Assembly (NCBI RefSeq): GCF_024166365.1
Contig: NC_064832.1
Span: 39,832,249-39,896,248 of the forward strand
Length of the DNA stretch: 64,000 bases
From: Elephas maximus indicus
Lineage: Eukaryota; Chordata; Mammalia; Proboscidea; Elephantidae
Direction of reading: 5' to 3'
Numbering within the stretch: the stretch's first letter is position 1; each line of letters starts with the position of its first letter. The notes below the pieces were generated by a model. It saw nothing but the letters and a program-made list of their open reading frames with translations, was not told where the DNA came from and ran no database searches. Both the position numbers and the translations under genes were made by a program. Shown piece by piece: positions 55,394-64,000 of the stretch.

Positions 55394-55862
55394 TGTGGTA
55401 GGCAGAATAATAGCCCCCCAAAGATGCCCCTAGCCTAACCTCTAGAACCTATGAATATGTTAGCTTACACGGTAAAAAGAACTTTGCAAAAGTGATTAAA
55501 TTAAGTATCTTAAAATTGAGAGATTATCCTGGACTATCCGGGTGGGCCCAATGTAATCACAAGCATCCGTATAAAAGGAGGCAGGAGGGTCAGACTCAAT
55601 AGTAGGAGATGTAGCAACAGAAGCAAGAGGTTGGTGAGATGTGAGGAAGGAGCCACTAGCAAAGGAATGCAGGCAGCCTCTAGAGGCTGAAAAAGACAAG
55701 GAAACAAATTCTCCCCAAGAGCCCCAGAAGGGAATGCAGCCCTGTCGATACCTTGACTTTAGACTCTGAACTCCGGAACTGTAAGAGAATAAATGTGTGT
55801 GTGTGTGTTTAAGCCATTAAGTTTGTGATCATTTGTTACAGAAGCAATAGGAAACTAAAACA
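55394..55862 (+). mobile_element. MLT1-type solo LTR
   Basis: Sense 469-bp LTR from TGTGGTAGGCAGAATAATAG to GGAAACTAAAACA with CTGTAAGAGAATAAATGTG near its end. Flanks GAGGT and GAGTT match at four of five. This is the older, placental-wide relative of the afrotherian LTRs. Confidence 0.85.
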
Positions 55863-56402
55863 GAGTTCTAGTGCAAGGATTCACAGGGCCAGGAGGGAAA
55901 ACTGAGAGCAGCCCCATCGGGTGCAGTCCTTCCAGGTCACAGGTCTTCTGGCCCTGGTGATTCCATTAGGACAGCAAGTAACAAAAAAAACCAATTCAAC
56001 TGCTTACACACAGAATAAATCCAAAGGCATGGTAGCTCCAAGTTTGGTTGGTTTGGTGGCTCAGTGATGTCACCAAGGACCCTGGTTCCTTTCTGCCAGT
56101 CTAACTGCTTGCTCAGTTGCAAGATGGCTGCCCAAGTTCTAGGTGACACATCAAGAAGCCATCTCACCTTTGAGTCTCAGGAGTGAGGAAAGGTTTCCCA
56201 GGACCCCCTTGCCCCAGAACTTCCTCTCTCTATCTCATTGGCCAGAATTGTACCACATGCCCATGCTTAAACCAATCCTGGCAGGCAGTATGGCAGCATC
56301 ATGACTGGCTTACACCAAGTAAGACCTACCCTCAGAGGCCAGCCTCCTGAAGCATTTGGTTGGTGAACAGAGGATAGCACCAGAACAAAATCAGAGCTAT
56401 GT
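55863..56402. other. intergenic, unrecognised
   Basis: Nothing identifiable. Confidence 0.4.
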
Positions 56403-56881
56403 TAGTGCCTTATTTATTCAGTGCTTCTGTAATTTGTGGCTTTAACCAACAGAAATTCATTTTCTCACAGTTTAGGAGGCTAAAAGTCTGAATTCAGGGT
56501 GCCAGCTCTAAGGGAAATCTTTCTGTCTCTGCTGGCTCTGGGGAAAAGTCCTTATCTCTTTTCAGCTTCTGTTTTTTGGTTCCTTGGAGATCTCGTGTGG
56601 AGTGGCATCTATCTTCCCCCATCTCTGCTTGCTTGTTTCATTGCTTGCTCAAGCTGCTCTTTTTATATCTCAAAAGAGGCTGACTTAAGACACACCCTGC
56701 ACTAATACTGCCTCATTAACATAACAAAGAAAACCCATCCCCAAATGGAAATATAACCACAGGTATGAAAAAAACCCAAAAAAACCTGTTGCTGTTGAGT
56801 CAATTCCGACTCATAGTGAGCACAGGTATGGGGTTAGGATTTACAATACATATTGTGGGGGTACACAATTCAGTCCATAAC
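56403..56881 (-). mobile_element. MaLR-like LTR with SINE fragment
   Basis: Antisense LTR ending GTCCATAACA. A short AfroSINE tail (56768-56817) is inserted, with CACAGGTATG at 56758 and 56820. Confidence 0.82.
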
Positions 56882-57599
56882 AGTTAGCAAGAAAGAAGAG
56901 GGTAATCCATGTTGGGTGAGCATCCAGTAGTGTCTGCTCCATTGGCATATCGATTGGGCTTCACAGAGACCAAAAAGTGTCTCACCCTATTGTTCCAGAA
57001 AGCTCTGGAGCTTACATGGTCTGCTTTCTCAATGTTCACCTCGATTTTATCCTTCACGTCAGGAAGGATATGATGGTTGACTTGTTTCAATCACCATGGA
57101 GCATACCATGGGAGTAGTGGTCCTGCCAAGATACCTTGGTACCTGAGCTCATTCTCACTGTTACCTGGACCTATAGTGATCGAATCAACTGGGTCTCACT
57201 AGCTTACTCCACAGACAGCCACAACAGGTAAGTTGAGGTTACTTTCCTCAAAAAGCAGCTCAACTTCAAGCTTCATGGATTTCTCTGTTGGCTAGTCCCC
57301 CTACCCTCCAGACGCATGTAGTCTGCTCTCTCAGCCTGCAGGGTCTGCAGCTGCCTTCACCTGCTCATGGGTAACCGAGTCCCGGGGTCCCTCTCCATCT
57401 GGTCACACTGTGGGCCCTTTCTCCTGCTGCCACTGCTCACCTCACAAAAGTCATCATGGCAGCTGTCCCCAGCAGAGAGGACTCTTTTACTCACCTCTCT
57501 GTCCTCCACCTTACACTCCCTGTCCTATCCATGAAGTGGCAGAGGGAGAAATGCAGAAAAAAGAAGGTGGAGATGAGAGAATAAAAAAGGAAAATGAAC
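56882..57599. other. intergenic, unrecognised
   Basis: Holds a 68-codon minus-strand open frame (56884-57090) with protein-like composition but no identity, abutting the LTR. Otherwise nothing identifiable. Confidence 0.35.
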
Positions 57600-57990
57600 T
57601 AAATGTCATGTGGAATTCAGGATCAGATCCTGGAATAGAAAAGGGACAGAGTGGAAAAGCTGATGCAATTTGAATGAAGTCTGTAGATAATTCATAGTAT
57701 TGTAGCAGTGTTAATTTCTTAGTTGTAAAGTATGTACCATGGTTATGTAAAATGTTATTAACTTTAGGGGACGTTTCTTGTTGTTGTTAGGTGTTGTCGA
57801 GTCGGTTCCAACTCATAGAAACCCTAATGTACAACAGAATGAAACACTGCCCGGTCCTGTGCCATCTGCACAATTGTTGTTATGCTTGAGCCCATAGGGG
57901 AAGCTGGGTGAAGAGTATATGGGAACTCTCTGTGCTATCTTTGCAACTTTCCTGTAAACTTAAAATTATTACAAAATGAAAAGCTTATTT
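57600..57990 (+). mobile_element. L1M 3' UTR with RTE insertion
   Basis: Sense old L1 end: GGATCAGATCCTGGAATAGA, TACCATGGTTATGTAAAATG, then GGGGAAGCTGGGTGAAGAG and AAAATTATTACAAAATGAAA. An antisense RTE tail (57777-57896) splits it. Confidence 0.82.
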
Positions 57991-58608
57991 AAAAAGGAAG
58001 GAAAATAAAGTAGCGTCAGGCCCTGCCAGGTTTCGACTCCTTGCTCCGGTCCGTCATTGCTCCCCTGGTTGGGGTCCCTTGAGAACACTCTGGCCCAGGC
58101 CCACCCTGAGACCAGTCCTAGGAAGAGAAAGAAGGAATTTAGAGAGATTTAAAACCCAACTGTTTCTTCAATATCTAGTTCCTGTGGATGATAATAAGTA
58201 CTGGGGTGGGAGAGAATAACTACGAGACATCAGTGGGGTTAAACCGGTTTCCTAATGGCAAGACTTCACAAAACCACTCATAGGATCAATGTTTTGTAAG
58301 TCTCCAAGAAGGGGCTATATCATGAGGCATTTCCCAAAAATGATTTAACAAGGTATCTTTCTTACTCATGTCACCTTGCAGAACTAGTTCGCTCCACCCC
58401 CACAGGAAGCCAGGCCCTAGCTTGGTTCCCAGGTACTCTGGGTCAGGTTCATTTTGCTCCTCTTCCAATCCCACCTTGAGGCCCATAGGCGTGTTCTCCA
58501 GACCCAAGCCACACCCTGCATCTCAGTTTGAGAACAGGGTCTTCATCTTGCTGAATAGCAAGCAACCTGCCTAGAGCCCAGTGCCTCCATTACTATAATT
58601 AAAATCTT
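57991..58608. other. intergenic, unrecognised
   Basis: No recognised repeat or exon. Confidence 0.4.
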
Positions 58609-58816
58609 ACAAAACCTGTTGCCTTGGAGTCGATTCCAACTCATGGTGACCCCATGTGTGTCAGAGTAGGACTATGCTCCATAGGGTTTTCAATAGCTGA
58701 TTTTTCAGAAGTGGATCACCAGGCCTTTCTTCCAAGGCACCTCTGGGTGGACTCAAACCTCCAACCTTTCAGCTAGTGGCTGAGCACATTAACCGTTTGC
58801 ACCACCCAGGGATTCC
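58609..58816 (-). mobile_element. AfroSINE, CCCTGGGTGG subtype
   Basis: Antisense, nearly full length: GCCTTGGAGTCGATTCCAAC, GCTCCATAGGGTTTTCAATA, GCACCTCTGGGTGGACTC, TTTGCACCACCCAGGGATTC. Confidence 0.92.
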
Positions 58817-58859
58817 ATTATTATTACAATTACCTCATTGAAATTATAAAACCAAATTA

Positions 58860-58970
58860 TGTGAGGCAGGAAATAGTCTTCCTTTTTGATGAGGAAACTG
58901 AGGCACAGAGAGATTAAGCCGTAGATTGCCCAAGATCACACAGCTGAGGCTGTGCCCTTAACCACCCTAC
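58860..58970 (-). mobile_element. MIR fragment
   Basis: GATGAGGAAACTGAGGCACA, GATTGCCCAAGATCACACAG: antisense MIR core. Confidence 0.7.
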
Positions 58971-60312
58971 TCTACTCTCCTATCCATGCTCCTCCAATTC
59001 CCATCAGCCCTTTATCTGCTTCCGGACATGTTACCCTGCCTGGGTATTTGTGCACTTCACCTGGAGTCACTGTCCTGCCTTTACTTGCTCTGGCACAGTC
59101 AGGACTCCCTGCACCTTTGAAGTTTTACTGACTCCTGCTGCTCCCTGCCTCTGTCCCCCTCTTTCCACACCCCTGGCCAGTTTGTACCACTGGCCAGATT
59201 TGCTGGCCCCAGTAGAGGCTGCCCCACCCCAAGTGTCCCAGCTGCACCAGACTGGCCGCCCCTGTTGCAGTTAACCTGCTCCCCCTAAACCTTGGGTGAC
59301 AACGAGAAGTAGGACAAAAGGGAAGACGAGGAAGAACAAGAGAGGAGGGGCAGACAGAAGGGCAGGTTTAGTGCCAGGGACCTGTGATAGACACAGGAGG
59401 GCAGGAAACAATGCCAAGAACCACATGGATTACAGCCCAGAGTCCCAGGGAGGCCAGCTCCATGTCCAGCCCACTGTCCTGGCCTCAGTGCACCGACCCC
59501 TCTGCTCTGGCCACTGGGGACTATCACAGCAGAGAATCTTTTACTACTCCTGTCCACTGAGCCTTCCTTATCACCTGCTCTCCTTCAAGTGGCCCAGATG
59601 TTAGCTACCAAAAACAATGAGTTATGTCAGAACTCCGTCTTACAGATTTTAAAGCCATGGGGTTTGTGGGTGGAGAGCCAGAGTGGCACTATATAATCCA
59701 ATGGACCAATTGCTTAGCCAGTGGCCTGGTCTCTTCAAACTCTCGAAATGCTTGTGTTTACTTTGAAAAGGGAGGTCCCACGCAAAGGTCCTGACCTTTC
59801 TATGCTATTTACTTTGCATTGCATTAAAATTGTGACATTTTCTCTCTCCGTTTTGCAGCCCATCCCAGAACAGTAAACACCTCAGTAAAGATCAGCAGCT
59901 TTGGGAGAATCATCAGAGGGAATTTCGATATTCAGAAGTTATAATTACTTGTTTTTGAGGAATCTCTTTTCAAGTATAATTCAAGTATAAGTTGTAACAC
60001 ATTTAATGTTGAAATAAATGCTTAATGAATAAACAAATGAAAAGTCTGGCATAACTAGACAATTGGAAGAAGGATTTAAAAAAAAAACAAAACACTTTCT
60101 TATTTCTTAAATGTTAAACTCCAGGATTGCCACAAGTTTGGGGTGGCTGTTCAGGTTTCTGTGAATAAAAACTGCATGAATGAAATTACTTCCAATGTGG
60201 CTGATCTCACAGCATCCAGGGAGACAAGGTCAGAGTCCTCGGGATGAGTTTTTCTTGAATGGCAGTTGCTTAGGGCTTGTCTTAACAAAAGGAGGCATTC
60301 CTGCTGACCTCC
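58971..60312. other. intergenic with one exon-like segment
   Basis: Mostly unrecognised. An acceptor-like site followed by open frames and AATAAA signals lies at 59845-60035 (see findings); the AATAAA part resembles the end of L2. Confidence 0.4.
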
Positions 60313-60487
60313 AAAGTAGTTGCCGTCAAGTCTGACTCATGGTGGCCCTGTGTGTGTCAGAATAGAACTGTGCTCCATATGATTTTCACTGACTGATTTT
60401 TCAGAAGTAGATCATCAGGCCTTTCTTCCAAGGCACCTCTGGGTGGACTCAAACCTCCAACCTTCCAGTTAGCCAGTGAGCATGTTG
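60313..60487 (-). mobile_element. AfroSINE, CCCTGGGTGG subtype
   Basis: Antisense copy lacking the very head: TTGCCGTCAAGTCTGACTC, TTTTCAGAAGTAGATCATCA, CAACCTTCCAGTTAGC. Confidence 0.87.
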
Positions 60488-60519
60488 CCACATTGTATTA
60501 TTTAAAACATCCAGTTTTT

Positions 60520-60765
60520 GACAAAAATTATGAGACATACAAAGAGGAAAAAAAAACCACAACAATAAAAACTGTTCTTGAAGCAGGCAAATATATAGAT
60601 ACCAAAGTATATGAGTGGTTACCAGAGCTGGAGGGAGCGCTGAGTTTCCGTTTATGGTGAGGGAAAAATCACATTGGTGAAGGGCAGGGTTGCACCGTTG
60701 GTAAATGTAATTGCTGTCAGTAAGTTGTACCTTTATAAAAAGTTGAACTAGCAAATGTTGTGTGA
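60520..60765 (+). mobile_element. L1 3' region fragment
   Basis: GAGTGGTTACCAGAGCTGGA, GGTGAAGGGCAGGGTTGCAC and CAGTAAGTTGTACC fit a sense L1 3' region. The minus-strand open frame at 60449-60754 is antisense to it. Confidence 0.5.
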
Positions 60766-61074
60766 TAGAGCATAGAGGGTAGAGGGAGCATGTGGAGGTT
60801 TATTCTGTTTGTCTCATTTTCTCAATGAAATATGGAGCAAGGTCATCAGAGAGAGTGAGAAGGGAGAAGAGGGATGGAGGGAAGAGGCAGAAGTGGGAAA
60901 TGTAGTCTGGTTGCCAGGCAAACCAAAGGCCCACTGGAGGTTACTGGTAATGGGGGTTAAGACGAAAGCAGCCAGCATGGCTATGTGCACTTTTCCAGCC
61001 ATTTTAGTGGCACAGAAGCAGGTATAAAGTAGATACAGACTTAAAAGAAATACAATTTGAAGTAAGATGCCATT
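60766..61074. other. intergenic, unrecognised
   Basis: Nothing identifiable. Confidence 0.4.
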
Positions 61075-62035
61075 TTTTTAATTGTGGTAAAAATATATAT
61101 AGAACACATTTGTCAATTCAACATTTTTTACATGTACAATTAAGTGACATTGATTACATTAACTGTGTTGTACAACCATCGCCATATGCATTGCCAAAGT
61201 TTTCATTACCATTAACAGATACCCACTGCTGCTTCCTAAACAATGACGCCCCCTCTTCCCTTTCCTCCCATCCCCGGTGTCTTAGTTATCTACTGCTGCT
61301 ATAACAGAACTATCATAAGTGAATGGCTTTAGCAAAGAGAAATTTATTCTCTCACAGTCTAGAAAGTCCGAATTCAGGGTGACAGCTCCAGGGAAAGCTT
61401 TCTCTCTCTGTCAGCTCTGGGGGGAAGATCCTTTTCATCAGTCTTCCCCTGGTCAAGGAGCTTCTCAGCACAGGGACCCTAGGTCCAAAGGACACACTCC
61501 TCTCCTGGTTCTTCATCCTTGGTGGTATGAGATCCCTCTATCTCTGCTCACTTCTCTCTTTAATACCTCAAAAGAGATTGACTCAAGACACAACCTAATC
61601 TTGTAGACTGAATCCTGTCTCATCAACAAAACTACCTCTAATCCTACCTCATTAACATCATATGACAAAATGGTAGACAATCACACAATACTGTTTATCA
61701 TGGCCTAGCCAAGTTGACACACATTTTGGGGGGACACGATTCAATCCATAACACTCGCTAACCACTAATAAACTCTAGTCTCTATGTATCTCTCTTCTAG
61801 ATAGTATTTGTTGTTTTGTTACTGACTTACTTCACCAGGCATAATGTTTTCAAGGCTCATTCATGCTATGGCATGCATCGGGACTTCATTTCTCTTTATG
61901 GCTGAGTAATATTCCATGGTATGAATGTACCGCATTTTGTTTATTCATTCGTCTATTGCTGGACATTCAGGTTATTTCTACCTTTTGGCTATTGTGAATA
62001 GTGCTGCAATGAACATTGGTATACAGAAGATAGAA
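61075..62035 (-). mobile_element. L1 3' end split by an LTR
   Basis: Antisense L1 pieces 61075-61277 (ATTGTGGTAAAAATATATAT, CATGTACAATTAAGTGACAT) and 61754-62035 (ACCACTAATAAACTCTAGTC, GAGTAATATTCCATGGTATG, ATTGTGAATAGTGCTGCAAT) rejoin across the LTR. Confidence 0.82.
61278..61753 (-). mobile_element. solo MaLR-like LTR inside an L1
   Basis: Antisense 476-bp LTR, TGTCTTAGTTATCTACTGC to TCAATCCATAACA. Flanks CCCGG and CTCGC match at three of five, a decayed target duplication. Confidence 0.83.
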
Positions 62036-62084
62036 TTTTTTTTAAATTCCCTTTAACAGCAAAGATTTTTAAAGTAGACTAAAA

Positions 62085-62640
62085 GTATACCAGGAGCTAC
62101 AAAACAGAAACTCTCACACTCAGCTGGTAAGAGTGTAAATTCGAACAATTACTATAGAAATTATACCCTGGGTCTTAAAAATAACCATTTTTCATCTCCA
62201 GGAAAATAACAGGTGAAAACGTGCACAAAAATATAATTAAAAATATATTATTTAAGAAGTATTTACATTTGTGAAAACTTGGAAATAACTAAGTTATTAA
62301 CATTATGGGATTGGTAACACAAATAGTGGGATAACCACTGAATGAAATGGTAGCACTCATGGAAACTGATGTTTGCAGAGTTTTTAACAACATGAAAAAT
62401 TCTTCAGATATAACGCTAAGCATAAAAACGTATAAAATACATTTTAAAAACCACACAGATAAAATTCAAAATGTTAGTTGTAGTTATCATTGGGTAGTAG
62501 GATTATAGATTATTTTCATTTTCTCCTTTATTATTTTCTATATTTTCCAAAATGCGTATGTACTTCTTTCATAGTCAGAACAAAAATGGTATGTTTAAAA
62601 ACATGTTCCTTCCTAAAAACAGGGGTGGATATAATGGCAT
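62085..62640 (+). mobile_element. L1M ORF2 end
   Basis: Old sense L1: GAAACTCTCACACTCAGCTG, CTTGGAAATAACTAAGTTAT, ATTGGTAACACAAATAGTGG, CATGAAAAATTCTTCAGATA. Confidence 0.6.
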
Positions 62641-62794
62641 CAGAATTCTTTCCAGTCCTGTGGTTCACATGGAGCCTCCACTGTCTTGCATTTCAAATTG
62701 TGCAAATTCCAAACACATTCAAAAATTCCCTCTGAAGCAAAGTCTCAGTTTAACCTGGAGATAAATAGTAATTCATTTAACAACAACCTATTTA

Positions 62795-63085
62795 TTAGAG
62801 TGCTCCTTAGAAACAAGGATGGTGAGACTTGGTCTCATGTACTTTGGACATGTTATCAGCAGGGATCACTCCCCGGAGAAGGACATCCTGTTTGGTAAAG
62901 AAGAGGGTCAACAAAAAAGAGGAAGACCCTCAACGAGATGGACTGACACGGTGGCTGAAACAATGGGCTCAAACATAACAATGATTGTGAGAACGGCACA
63001 GGACTGGGCAGTGTTTCATTCTGTTGTACATAGGGTCACTGTGAGTCAGAACCAACTCAACAGCACCTAATAACAACAACATTTA
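62795..63085 (+). mobile_element. RTE 3' part
   Basis: Sense RTE with the C-terminal coding segment (RLGLMYFGHVISRDHSPEKD on 62819-63070, GQQKRGRPSTRW further on) and the tail GTCACTGTGAGTCAGAACC, CAACAACA. 5' truncated. This copy retains an open frame across the preserved part. Confidence 0.9.
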
Positions 63086-63295
63086 TTCAAGGTGTAATAA
63101 CAGATTCTTATTCATAAATCATTAACTCCTTCTTCCCTCCTAGACTTGCCTGAGGCTCCCCAGGATTTGGACATGGCCTTCTGGACTTGGAAGTACCAAC
63201 ACCCCAGCAAAGATCCTAACCAAACTTTAGGAAATTCTTTTTCTTATAAATGCAGCAAAGGAAACATTGGAGTGCATCAAAAGGAATTTTGCTAA
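63086..63295. other. intergenic, unrecognised
   Basis: Nothing identifiable. Confidence 0.4.
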
Positions 63296-63740
63296 TGTAT
63301 CAGTCAGCTATTGTTGCATAACAAAAATCCTCAGAATCCTAACGGCACAAAATAATAAGCACGTATTTCACTTAAGCATCTGTGTATTGGCTGGAGGCAA
63401 TCTAATCCAAACCGAGCTTGGCTGGGCAGCTCTAAACTACAAGTTGTGACCAGATCTGCCCAATGAGTATATCCTTCTTAGACAAGTGGGCTGCTCAGGC
63501 ACGTTCTCACGATGATGGCAAAGTATTAAAAAGTAAACCCGACCATCCAAGCACGTATCAAGTCCCTGCTTGCATGTCTGTTAGCACTTTGGCCAAACAG
63601 GTCCTACGGCAAGCCCAAACCCAAGGAACAAGTAAGTGAACTCCGTCTAGTGAGAGGAACTGCAAAGTCACATGGAAAGGGTATGAATACAGGGAGGGAT
63701 GGAATACCGAGGAACTGGGGCCAATAGTCAATCTACCACA
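63296..63740 (-). mobile_element. old mammalian LTR
   Basis: Antisense LTR-like block: TGTATCAGTCAGCTATTGTT, CATAACAAAAATCC, GGGCTGCTCAGGCACGTTC, ATACAGGGAGGGATGG and CTACCACA at its end. Matches a placental ERV/LTR type from memory; the family is uncertain. Confidence 0.55.
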
Positions 63741-64000
63741 ATCAGTAATACGGGTAAAATACAGAAAATGGAAATATGGGAGGTGGAAATTAATTCACAA
63801 AAAGCAAGCTGTTCAATCAAAGTCTAGCCATGAATGGCCCCTGTTACTCTGTTTAAACCCTATCCTCAAAACCCCAATACTCAGTCCTTGGGCGCTTCTC
63901 CTACTCCTCTTCTCCAGGGGAGAGGCTAGAGCCAGAGACCAAGCCCAGAGAGATAAGAAATGGCCAGCAGAGTAGAGGGCATCATCCTTGGGAAGATATA
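63741..64000. other. intergenic, unrecognised
   Basis: Window end. No feature recognised. Confidence 0.4.

Noticed and set aside
8741-64000. RGCC, the expected next gene beyond VWA8
   Set aside because: No segment matches its coding sequence as I remember it on the minus strand; it probably lies beyond the window.
1-64000. CRISPR arrays, operons, integrons or phage-like gene blocks
   Set aside because: No regularly spaced repeats or compact coding clusters; repeated sequences are dispersed eukaryotic retroelements.

Overview
The window is nuclear DNA of a placental mammal, almost certainly an afrotherian and most likely an elephant or close paenungulate relative. The evidence is the repeat content: dozens of tRNA-headed AfroSINE-type elements, RTE LINE copies whose 3' ends finish in (AAC)n, an afrotherian-style L1 3' UTR present many times, and MaLR-like LTRs with an unfamiliar but highly repeated consensus. 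The lineage call rests on remembered repeat consensus sequences, not on a search.

The only protein-coding gene I can support is the 3' end of VWA8, on the + strand. Three exons are visible (5281-5379, 6265-6503, 8556-8664 to the stop), encoding the last 148 residues in perfect splice phase, followed by a short 3' UTR with two AATAAA signals near 8703-8719. Positions 1-5280 are VWA8 intron. In human the next gene beyond the VWA8 3' end is RGCC, on the opposite strand; I see none of its coding sequence here, so 8.74-64 kb is read as intergenic.

The intergenic part is a dense, layered retroelement landscape. Main blocks: a relatively unique stretch just downstream of VWA8 (8.7-14.7 kb) with a CRE/ETS-like site; L1 and SINE clusters (14.7-22 kb); an L1, then an RTE reverse-transcriptase copy split by a MaLR provirus (23.7-27.8 kb); stacked antisense L1s (28.6-32 kb); an old local duplication (32.8-33.1 versus 36.3-36.8 kb); and SINE/LTR/RTE mixtures to the end. 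Many insertions can be dated relative to each other by nesting and target-site duplications (TSDs).

The most interesting observations are a tRNA-Glu fused to an AfroSINE and inserted as one unit between exact 13-bp TSDs (13184-13462); a SINE family joining a tRNA-Gly-like head to an internally deleted RTE body, with a headless RTE deletion derivative also present; an L1 that appears to have carried about 0.9 kb of downstream DNA (16679-18403); and a SINE flanked by an unusually long 47-bp duplication. I found no CRISPR, operon-like or other prokaryotic system, and no convincing new protein-coding gene.
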